A stretch of DNA of 48,451 nt. Origin: Fibrobacter sp. GTDB lineage: Bacteria; Fibrobacterota; Fibrobacteria; Fibrobacterales; Fibrobacteraceae. Every line of letters begins with the position of its first letter. Position 1 is the stretch's first letter. Below the pieces are notes generated by a model. That model was not told the DNA's origin. It was given only the letters and a program-made list of their open reading frames with translations, and searched no databases. Of this stretch, positions 32,059-38,424 are shown one piece after another. The translations under genes were made by a program, and so were the position numbers. The stretch spans positions 1-48,451 of the forward strand of contig JAGCGO010000039.1 in assembly GCA_017649565.1 (NCBI GenBank), written 5' to 3'.

Positions 32059-33257
32059 CAGTTGACCAGATCTTTCAGCGCATGGTGACAGATGCGAAGA
32101 ATATAGACCCTCTGATAAATATCAGCCAGGGCACGGAAACCTATATCCGTTTTGCCACCGCCGCGTCCGCTATTTGGGGCCTGTACAAGCAGATGGACTG
32201 GACCCTTGACCAGATTTTCCCGACCACGATGAACCAGGCGAGCCTGGAACAGTGGGCGAACGACCGAGGGCTCGACTACAGCAACTTGACCGCAAGTGAG
32301 CTCTTGACGCTCATCCTGTCGTATCTCCGCAACCCGAAGAGTGGCGGCAAGCCCAGCGACTACGAACGCTGGGCGCTCGAAGCGTCTTCTACCGGCAAGG
32401 CCGTCGAGCTCGAATCCTCGATGATTTCCGGCAATATGCCCGACCTGAGCGCCGCCAACACCGTCAAGCCGCACGACCGCGAGAACATCGCCTTTACCTG
32501 CGGTTCCAGCGACACCGAAAAGTATGTCGTGATTGACTTGGGCGGTTCCAAGGAAATTTTCGGCATCGGTCTGGGCTTCATTACCAACCGACCGGCTTCT
32601 TTCAATGTCTATACGTCCGACGATGGTTCAACCTGGACAAAGCAGGGCAAGGTCGATGCAGCCTACTGGTGGACCATGACCACCTTCGAATCTGTTTCTA
32701 CCCGCTATGTCAAGGTAGAACTCGACGAAATCGAGGCGCTTGAGAGCTGGCAGACCGCATCCCTGAACGCTGTCAAGTGCTTCGGCATCGAAATCTACGA
32801 ACCGGCTGAATCCGACGAGGCCCCGTCCACATCCCGCTGCCTCAAGAACTACTACGGCGTGGGCACGGTTCTCATGCTCATCGGCCCGAGCACGCTATCG
32901 ATGCGATGCTGCGAAGCCGTCCGCGTCAAGTGCGAAGACGAAGGCCCGGTGGCACCGCGTGAAATCTGGGTCAATGTCCCTGTAGAAACGACCCTTTCCC
33001 TGCGTGTCACGGTAAGCGGCTTGTCCAATATGGACGAAGACGGCTTCCGGGAAGACGTGACCAAGTATTTTGCCGATCTCAGCGCAGGCGACCTGTTTAT
33101 CCCCGCACAGATAGTCGTGTTCGTGCTCAAGCACGGCGGTTCCAATGCCGTTGTCGAGGTCTCGAAGAACGGCGGGGCGTACCAGGAACAGACTTCGGCA
33201 ATCTATCCCGAAAATGAAACAGACCGATTTGTCCTTGGTGAACTGGTGGTGCAGTAA
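32049..33257 (+). CDS. Baseplate J protein (Mu gp47) with inserted discoidin-like domain
   Basis: 402 aa. The N-terminal part (NQASLEQWANDRGLDY, YERWALEAS) and C-terminal part (VGTVLMLIG, VPVETTLSLRV, GDLFIPAQIVVFVL) are the split J/gp47 core. Between them, about residues 120-252, lies an F5/8 type C (discoidin, CBM32-like) fold: VIDLGGSKEIFGIGLGF, FNVYTSDDGSTWTKQG, STRYVKVELDE, FGIEIYEP. Such domains bind sugars or lipids. The baseplate wedge therefore seems to carry an outward-facing binding module. Confidence 0.87.
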   Translation: MAVTVDQIFQRMVTDAKNIDPLINISQGTETYIRFATAASAIWGLYKQMDWTLDQIFPTTMNQASLEQWANDRGLDYSNLTASELLTLILSYLRNPKSGGKPSDYERWALEASSTGKAVELESSMISGNMPDLSAANTVKPHDRENIAFTCGSSDTEKYVVIDLGGSKEIFGIGLGFITNRPASFNVYTSDDGSTWTKQGKVDAAYWWTMTTFESVSTRYVKVELDEIEALESWQTASLNAVKCFGIEIYEPAESDEAPSTSRCLKNYYGVGTVLMLIGPSTLSMRCCEAVRVKCEDEGPVAPREIWVNVPVETTLSLRVTVSGLSNMDEDGFREDVTKYFADLSAGDLFIPAQIVVFVLKHGGSNAVVEVSKNGGAYQEQTSAIYPENETDRFVLGELVVQ

Positions 33258-33841
33258 TGAGTGAAAATTTTTTCGATAGTCGGCATTACAGGGCGCTCTC
33301 GCGGCTGCACCCGCTCCAGATGGACCTGGAAGAGTATGTGGTGTGCAAGGAGCTCGACCGCGCCCTGGAAAGCGCAGACGGCGTTTACCGCGAAATCTTC
33401 CCCAGTTCGGCCACCGCAACGCTCGAAAAGTGGGAAAACCTTTACGAATTAGGCCATTCCGGCACCATTGAAGCCCGCAGGCAGGCGCTCCTGGAAGCCA
33501 TCAACCGCGATTCGGGCATTGCTGAACGCTACTACAAGGCGCTTGCCGCGTCGATGGGCTTTGAAATCGACATCGTGAAGCCGCCGCGCATGTTGCGTGC
33601 GGGCCTTGGCCGTGCGGGTTTTGAAATCTACGTCCCGGACGAACAGTACACCTGGACCGTGACCAGCGACCACCCGCAGCACGGCATTTACCGTATCGTG
33701 GAGCTGCTTGAAGCCGAGAAAATCCCGTTTACGCAGATCCGCTGGCAGCTCTCTAAAGAAAAATTCCTTGAACTTGAGGACGGCAAGCTCCTGAAGCTCG
33801 AAAACGACAAATTCCTTATCCTGGAGGACGAAAATGAATAA
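33257..33841 (+). CDS. Mu gp48-like tail protein (DUF2313)
   Basis: 194 aa. LEKWENLYEL, then EARRQALLEAINRDSG and MGFEIDI, are the DUF2313 pattern. The end carries three tandem 8-residue repeats (KFLELEDG, KLLKLEND, KFLILEDE), unusual for the family. It joins the baseplate to tail fibres. Its start overlaps the gp47 stop. Confidence 0.87.
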   Translation: MSENFFDSRHYRALSRLHPLQMDLEEYVVCKELDRALESADGVYREIFPSSATATLEKWENLYELGHSGTIEARRQALLEAINRDSGIAERYYKALAASMGFEIDIVKPPRMLRAGLGRAGFEIYVPDEQYTWTVTSDHPQHGIYRIVELLEAEKIPFTQIRWQLSKEKFLELEDGKLLKLENDKFLILEDENE

Positions 33842-34733
33842 GATAAATTTTAAAACGGGTACTATCATTCCCCCGGAACTGATAAATGCCTTGCAGAATC
33901 CGTCGTTCACGAATGATGAAGAAGAGGCCGGACACTTGCCCTTGCCGCCCAACTATGGCAAAAAGGTCCAGGTGTTCAATACGGAAAACCGTGCAGTGGA
34001 CCTGTCTACTGCTTCGAGTGGCTTTGCCGTCGTTATCCATCACAGTTCTTCGCTGTCCGGCGAGCCTGAAACGGTTACGATTGACGGCGTAGGCGGCAAC
34101 GGGGCCAATACGATTCTCCTGGTAACCCGTGGAACGGACTACCCCGTGATAGTATCTCTTCCGCAGACATCCGGTTCCCGCAAGGAAATCTCTATCAAGG
34201 GCGGTTCGAGTGTCCTCTTGACGTACTTCTCCTACGGCGCTGCATACGTCTGGAAGTATTACGAGCTCGAAACCAACCCTGTCGCCATGACCGATACGGG
34301 CTGGAAGAGCTTCTCACCCGGCGGCGTATCTACCAATTTCGTGAAATTCGCAACACTTACGGTCCCCAAGGGCTACAGCGCAATCGTGATGGTCAAGGGA
34401 ACCGGCACGTCCACCTATCCGGTGACATCGGGCAGCAGTGGCGTTGTCGCGGACTATACCTTGCAGGCGATAGACGCCGACGAACGCGAAGAGACGTGTG
34501 AAATGTCCGTTGTAAAATGCAACGCCTCAGGCCATTTCTTGCCGGATATGACGCAAGAATATGATGCCAGGGCCGACAAGTTCAGCGGCTACCTTGTGAT
34601 TCCGCCCTTGAGCACTCCCGCACAGCGTAGCGTCGATCTGAAACTTAAAACCAATCAAGGGGCGATGAGCATCACGGCTTCCTTCAGGGCGCTGCTCTAC
34701 AAAGCGAACCTTGGCACGACTTTACTTGCATAA
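33834..34733 (+). CDS. Probable tail fibre/tip protein
   Basis: 299 aa. The N-terminus INFKTGTIIPPELINALQN resembles Mu-type fibre attachment segments. The rest is beta-rich with Gly and Ser (IHHSSSLSGEPETV, VKGTGTSTYPVTSG), as in fibre shafts and heads. It overlaps gp48 by 8 nt. The role is inferred from position and composition. Confidence 0.6.
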   Translation: MNKINFKTGTIIPPELINALQNPSFTNDEEEAGHLPLPPNYGKKVQVFNTENRAVDLSTASSGFAVVIHHSSSLSGEPETVTIDGVGGNGANTILLVTRGTDYPVIVSLPQTSGSRKEISIKGGSSVLLTYFSYGAAYVWKYYELETNPVAMTDTGWKSFSPGGVSTNFVKFATLTVPKGYSAIVMVKGTGTSTYPVTSGSSGVVADYTLQAIDADEREETCEMSVVKCNASGHFLPDMTQEYDARADKFSGYLVIPPLSTPAQRSVDLKLKTNQGAMSITASFRALLYKANLGTTLLA

Positions 34734-34742
34734 GAGGTGACT

Positions 34743-35123
34743 ATGGCTAACAGTAACGAAGCATTCGAAGGCGAAAAGACCGGGCAACTTACCCAGGTGA
34801 CACTCGCCGCAGCCCGCGAAAACCACTACGAAGGTGTTTTCAGCATTTCGGGCAGTTCTAAGCGTCTCGACTCGGCTGAAATCGCCGGAACGGCTGACAT
34901 CGAAGACGAATACAGCGAAAACAGCACATACGTCGAAGGGAACTTGAGGTATCATTCCGGTGTACTTTACCGCGCCAAGGTTGATATCGGCTCCGAGAAT
35001 ACCCCCGCCGGTCCGTGGGACTCTACCAAGTGGGAAGTCGCCAAAATCGGGCGAATTATGGCCAGCAAGGCCGATGTGACCGCCGCCCTTGGCAATATCG
35101 AAACCCTCTTGGCAGCTATTTAA
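34743..35123 (+). CDS. Tail protein with carbohydrate-binding-like module
   Basis: 126 aa from the ATG at 34743 (AGAGGTG upstream). Residues about 60-100 (EGNLRYHSGVLYRAKVDIG, then GPWDSTKWEV) match the CBM5/12-like fold often found in phage tail proteins. It sits between the fibre gene and the DGR target and may link or support the receptor-binding protein. Confidence 0.6.
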   Translation: MANSNEAFEGEKTGQLTQVTLAAARENHYEGVFSISGSSKRLDSAEIAGTADIEDEYSENSTYVEGNLRYHSGVLYRAKVDIGSENTPAGPWDSTKWEVAKIGRIMASKADVTAALGNIETLLAAI

Positions 35124-35134
35124 GGAGGCTTTAA

Positions 35135-36055
35135 ATGAGCGTTGCAAGTGAAATCACGCGCCTGAACGGCGCAAAGGCCGATATTATCCAGGCCATCACC
35201 GACAAGGGCGTCACCGTGCCGTCTTCGGCGAAACTCGACGACATGGCTCTGCTCATCGCATCCATAACCGGCGGCGGTGGATCGTTCGAAGCCGATAACA
35301 TCGTGAACATCGTGCCGATTAACAAGATGGTCGTGGTCGATTCGAATGGTTATATCGGCTTTGACCTGACCAACTTCTTTCAGTACCGTGGAAGCACGTA
35401 CTACTATAACTACGCCATTCTTTCAACCGGCGATGATTTTTCGAGCAAGGGCTTGGGCCAGGTGACATTCTACACTCCCGCAAGCAACAACATCGGGGGC
35501 AGGGTGTACAATACGGTCGTAATAGGTGGCAAGGAATGGATGGCTGAGAACCTTGACTTCAAGTTCACCGGGTGCGCCATAGGCCAGGGAAGTTCTTCTT
35601 CGGAGCCTAGAGCCAATTACTACCAGAACAATGAAGCTACTTATGGCGTAAACGGCAATAAGTACGGTCTTCTGTACAACTGGATTGCGGTGAAGTATCT
35701 CGAAGACCACAAGTCTGAACTAATTCCTGGTTGGCATGTCCCCACGACAACGGAATGGGATGCCTTGGCCACGGCTGTAGGTGGTTCCGGTGTTGCTGGC
35801 ACTAAGCTGAAATCTACTACAGGGTGGTCTTCCGGCAACGGTGACGGCTCCTACGGCTTTGCGGCTTTTCCCGCTGGTTACCAGGACTCGGGCTCCTTCA
35901 TCTATTTAGGCAGCAACGCGAACTTCTGGACGGCCACTGAGTACTCGTCTTCCAACGCCTACTACCGTTACTTCACTGCGGGCGCATCGTTGCTTTCGAG
36001 CTACCTCAATAAGTCACGCGGTTACTCTGTTCGTCTCGTCAAGGATTCCCAGTGA
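35135..36055 (+). CDS. DGR-diversified tail protein with FISUMP domain
   Basis: 306 aa, strong ribosome site (AAGGAGG). The N-terminus (SEITRLNGAKADIIQAI, then VPSSAKLDDMALLI) is a common phage tail attachment segment. A beta-rich linker reaches about 115. A FISUMP domain covers about 118-305 (VVIGGKEWMAENLDF, NWIAVKYL, GWHVPTTTEWD, GTKLKSTTGW), ending in GYSVRLVKD. The final 64 residues (241-304) are the variable repeat. Fifteen residues differ from the template. It is the last gene of the tail operon and probably the receptor-binding protein, comparable to Mtd of Bordetella phage BPP-1. Confidence 0.92.
   Translation: MSVASEITRLNGAKADIIQAITDKGVTVPSSAKLDDMALLIASITGGGGSFEADNIVNIVPINKMVVVDSNGYIGFDLTNFFQYRGSTYYYNYAILSTGDDFSSKGLGQVTFYTPASNNIGGRVYNTVVIGGKEWMAENLDFKFTGCAIGQGSSSSEPRANYYQNNEATYGVNGNKYGLLYNWIAVKYLEDHKSELIPGWHVPTTTEWDALATAVGGSGVAGTKLKSTTGWSSGNGDGSYGFAAFPAGYQDSGSFIYLGSNANFWTATEYSSSNAYYRYFTAGASLLSSYLNKSRGYSVRLVKDSQ
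35855..36045 (+). repeat. DGR variable repeat (VR)
   Basis: 191 bp matching the template repeat at 37046-37236 with a constant offset of 1191. There are 18 mismatches (35879, 35885, 35901, 35903, 35942, 35963, 35969, 35976, 35978, 35990, 35993, 35994, 36000, 36002, 36005, 36006, 36017, 36018), every one opposite an A in the template. The last 27 bp are identical and would act as the initiation of mutagenic homing site. Confidence 0.96.
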
Positions 36056-36057
36056 GC

Positions 36058-36077
36058 CTAGGCCCTATTGGGCCTAG
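36058..36077 (+). other. DGR target-recognition hairpin after VR
   Basis: CTAGGCCC, loop TATT, GGGCCTAG: a perfect 8-bp stem with a 4-nt loop, starting 3 nt after the stop codon. The BPP-1 DGR needs a hairpin of the same size just downstream of VR for efficient homing. Confidence 0.85.
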
Positions 36078-36093
36078 AGCGAACGGGACCGGA

Positions 36094-36107
36094 GCGCCGC
36101 AAGGCGC
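36094..36107 (+). other. GCAA tetraloop hairpin
   Basis: GCGCC-GCAA-GGCGC: a 5-bp stem with a GNRA loop, 16 nt after the homing hairpin. It may be part of a structured 3' UTR or of the DGR RNA. Confidence 0.45.
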
Positions 36108-36153
36108 ACGGGCCTGAATTTAATTAAATTTGCCCCCCGGCTAAGCATCCAGA

Positions 36154-36188
36154 CGCAAGGCTGCGAAGCAGCCTTGCGAATTTTTTTT
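36154..36188 (+). terminator. Strong terminator between target gene and Avd-like gene
   Basis: An 11-bp perfect stem (36154-36164 with 36168-36178, loop GAA) followed by AA and eight T. It ends the tail operon. The U tract runs directly into the ATG of the accessory gene, leaving no room for a separate promoter. Confidence 0.88.
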
Positions 36189-37016
36189 ATGAATACAGAA
36201 GATATCATAAAGTTTGAAAATAACGCCGGAAACGAACTCCATCTGTTTCGTGACAGACTGTTCTGGCAGGCTTGGGAACGTTCTGCGTTCCTTTTTTCAA
36301 AAATCTTTAGAAAATACCAGGTTCATCACAGATTCGTCCAAAAGGTCGCACAGGACTTGGTGTGGCTCGGTTTCCCAAAGACCGTGCTCAAAGATGTCCA
36401 GATGACGGCGAAGCAGAAGGCCTTTTCTTATGAAGTATTGGACGATTCTCATATCGTAATAAAGGGAATACCAGATATTGACGGCTTCCAGGAATGGAAA
36501 TCTGGCATATTGTCTTCGCCTACGGCAGACAAGAAAAAGCCTGTCACAAAAGAAGCAAAAGACTCATCAAAGAAAGATGTAAAAACCGCTGAATTTTTGC
36601 TTTATAGGCTGGTTTTTGACTTTATCATTTATTCTTCAAAACTTGTCCCTAAAATCGATAGAGACTATAAATTCACCATCGGGGAACGGATAGTCAATGA
36701 GTTGACGAACGTGGGAGAGCACATTTTTCTTTATATTAACCATAGAACGGCCATTGATTCGACCAGTGTGATAGATTCTTTATATCGAATACGGTTTGAT
36801 TTTCGTCTTTTAAATGAACTTAAACAAGTAAGCATCGACCAATGGATGTTTGTAAACACTAAAATCGAGGAAATTTTGAAAACGATAATGCCAGAATCCA
36901 TGAGTTCACGGACGCATGGAGCGAGCAAAGAGGAATCCAGTATTCTGCCCTCATCACCGGGTCTTCCTGGTGACGGGTTTACACCGCTTATAAGATCCAA
37001 TGAAAGCCTCTTTTAA
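36189..37016 (+). CDS. avd: DGR accessory protein: Avd-like domain with N-terminal extension
   Basis: 275 aa. Residues about 131-235 match the Avd four-helix bundle (LLYRLVFDFIIYSSKLV, then YKFTIGERIVNELTNV, IDSLYRIRFDFRLLNELK), which binds the RT and template RNA in known DGRs. Residues 1-105 (ELHLFRDRLFWQAWERSA, VQKVAQDLVWLGFPKTVL) are an extra domain that may be related to the MutS-like accessory proteins reported in some DGRs; this is tentative. A lysine-rich linker joins them. Avd is normally about 125 aa. No ribosome site is visible; an in-frame TTG at 36174 lies in the terminator stem. Confidence 0.8.
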   Translation: MNTEDIIKFENNAGNELHLFRDRLFWQAWERSAFLFSKIFRKYQVHHRFVQKVAQDLVWLGFPKTVLKDVQMTAKQKAFSYEVLDDSHIVIKGIPDIDGFQEWKSGILSSPTADKKKPVTKEAKDSSKKDVKTAEFLLYRLVFDFIIYSSKLVPKIDRDYKFTIGERIVNELTNVGEHIFLYINHRTAIDSTSVIDSLYRIRFDFRLLNELKQVSIDQWMFVNTKIEEILKTIMPESMSSRTHGASKEESSILPSSPGLPGDGFTPLIRSNESLF

Positions 37017-37042
37017 GCCTTATTAAATGAATACTTAGTCGT

Positions 37043-38338
37043 ATGGGCTTTGCGGCTTTTCCCGCTGGTAACCAGAACTCGGGCTCCTTCAACAATTTAG
37101 GCAGCAACGCGAACTTCTGGACGGCCACTGAGAACTCGTCTTCCAACGCCTACAACCGTAACTTCAATACGGGCGCATCGATGAATTCGAACAACAACAA
37201 TAAGTCAAACGGTTACTCTGTTCGTCTCGTCAAGGACTCCTCGGAGGGCACCCTATCGGTGCCCTCTCTTTATCGTTTACTGTATAAATCCTATCGTTTG
37301 GCCCGCAAAAACAAGCGAAATACCAGAAGCCAGCTGAAATTCGAACTAGACCTAGAATCCAACCTATTAAGGCTTGCCCAGGAGCTCTATTCAAGAACTT
37401 ACGAATTATCCCCGTCTGTATGCTTTATTAACGAATTACCCGTAAAAAGAGAGGTCGTTGCGGCTGATTTCCGCGACCGTGTAGTGCATCATTTGCTCTG
37501 CTCCTGGCTATTCCCTATCTTTGAAAGGCAGTTCATTTTTGACTCATACAGTTGCCGCAAGGGCAAAGGAACCCTTTTTGGCATAAATAGGGCCAGAGGC
37601 TTCTTGAGAGCTGCTAGCAACGACTTCCACAGGGATTGCTGGGTTCTCAAGCTCGATGTCAAAGGCTTCTTTATGAATATCAATAAAAACCTGCTTTACG
37701 GGTTTATTATGGATGGGCTTGAAAGAGCCAAATGGAGCGGAGTCCCAGACATTGACCTATGCAAGTATCTTATCAAGAAAATTGTCTATGCGAAGCCGTT
37801 AGATACGGCCATATTCCGTAGCCCACCCGAAGCCTGGGATGACCTTCCACACGACAAATCGATGAAATATGCTGGCAACGAAAGAGGGCTACCTATAGGC
37901 AATCTTACTTCACAGCTGTTTGGCAATGTCTACATGAATAAACTGGACCATTTTGTCAAAAGAACTCTGAAAATACGCTATTATGGCCGCTACGTTGACG
38001 ATATGGTCTTGATTTCAGAAGATAAAGGAAAGCTGGTCGATGTCATTGACCGCGTTCGAAAATTCTTGAAGAAAGAGCTTCTTTTGACCCTTCACCCGCA
38101 TAAAATACAATTACAGCCCGCAGCCTTCGGTTTTGACTTCCTTGGCGTCCATATATTGCCCTATAGGGTATATCCTGGCACCAGGGTGCTTAAAAACTGC
38201 AAAAAGGCCGTTGTCAATCCAGACAACGACCAGGCTAAACAGGAGTCAAGAATCGATAGTTACGAAGGCATGTTTAAGCACTTGAATGGAACCAGTAAAA
38301 TTCGTAAATTTATAGCCGATTCAAGGAAACCTCAATAA
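37043..38338 (+). CDS. DGR-type reverse transcriptase, frame open through TR
   Basis: 431 aa if read from the ATG at 37043; residues 1-65 are then the translated template repeat and the RT homology starts near 74 (LYRLLYKSYRLARKNKR). Fingers/palm motifs: AADFRDRVVHHLL (140-152), LDVKGFF with Asp205, IGNLTSQ (285-291, the DGR-specific form of the motif that reads QGxxxSP in group II introns), YVDD (317-320) and FDFLGVHI. It copies template RNA into mutated cDNA. The real start is unclear, since no ATG lies between TR and the RT core; a TTG or CTG start or translation through TR are options. Confidence 0.93.
   Translation: MGFAAFPAGNQNSGSFNNLGSNANFWTATENSSSNAYNRNFNTGASMNSNNNNKSNGYSVRLVKDSSEGTLSVPSLYRLLYKSYRLARKNKRNTRSQLKFELDLESNLLRLAQELYSRTYELSPSVCFINELPVKREVVAADFRDRVVHHLLCSWLFPIFERQFIFDSYSCRKGKGTLFGINRARGFLRAASNDFHRDCWVLKLDVKGFFMNINKNLLYGFIMDGLERAKWSGVPDIDLCKYLIKKIVYAKPLDTAIFRSPPEAWDDLPHDKSMKYAGNERGLPIGNLTSQLFGNVYMNKLDHFVKRTLKIRYYGRYVDDMVLISEDKGKLVDVIDRVRKFLKKELLLTLHPHKIQLQPAAFGFDFLGVHILPYRVYPGTRVLKNCKKAVVNPDNDQAKQESRIDSYEGMFKHLNGTSKIRKFIADSRKPQ
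37046..37236 (+). repeat. DGR template repeat (TR)
   Basis: The invariant donor copy, rich in AAC/AAT codons at the positions that vary in VR. Homology to VR begins exactly at 37046 (37045 differs) and continues to 37236 (37237 is the first mismatch at a base other than A). It lies between the accessory gene and the RT core. Confidence 0.95.
37244..37266 (+). other. Hairpin just downstream of TR
   Basis: GAGGGCACC, loop CTATC, GGTGCCCTC: a perfect 9-bp stem. It sits at nearly the same offset as the VR hairpin (36058-36077) and shares the apical CCTAT but no other stem sequence. It may help fold the template RNA for priming. Confidence 0.7.
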
Positions 38339-38354
38339 CCGTTCAATCGGTTTT
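38337..38354 (+). terminator. Weak terminator-like hairpin after RT
   Basis: AACCG-TTCAAT-CGGTT followed by TT, overlapping the RT stop. The stem is short, so termination would be partial. Confidence 0.4.
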
Positions 38355-38370
38355 GTAATTCAATTAAATT

Positions 38371-38419
38371 TTGTCTCACGAAAAGCGGTTAGCGTTCTCA
38401 CGACAACCGCGCCGTTATA
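38371..38419. promoter_or_regulatory. Prophage right end with transposase-like sites
   Basis: TTGTCTCA (38371-38378) and TTCTCA (38395-38400) are inverted copies of the left-end motif. The terminus, read inward, is TATAACGGCGCGG. Only 81 bp separate it from the RT stop codon. Confidence 0.65.
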
Positions 38420-38424
38420 CCGGT
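38420..38424. repeat. Target-site duplication, right copy (ccggt)
   Basis: Matches 2136-2140. It falls inside the FISUMP gene; the prophage terminus TATAAC supplies an immediate TAA stop to the truncated gene. Confidence 0.85.

Larger units (their letters stand above)
2141..38419. mobile_element. Complete Mu-like transposable prophage with DGR
   Basis: A 36.3-kb element flanked by a 5-bp duplication inside a host gene. It encodes MuA-type DDE transposase, MuB-type ATPase, GemA-like and Mor-like regulators, a two-HTH repressor, and a full set of Mu-type head and contractile-tail genes. Inward-read ends are TATGCCAAAGCGG (left) and TATAACGGCGCGG (right), which agree at TAT..C...GCGG..GT..TGAGA. 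No frameshifted or truncated core gene was seen, so it may be active. Unlike Mu, the early genes and half of the head genes run leftward, and a diversity-generating retroelement occupies the right end. Confidence 0.93.

Noticed and set aside
37043..37240. TR as a truncated second copy of the FISUMP gene
   Set aside because: Mismatches to VR are confined to TR adenines and homology stops sharply at 37046 and 37236, which fits a DGR template and not a decaying duplicate.
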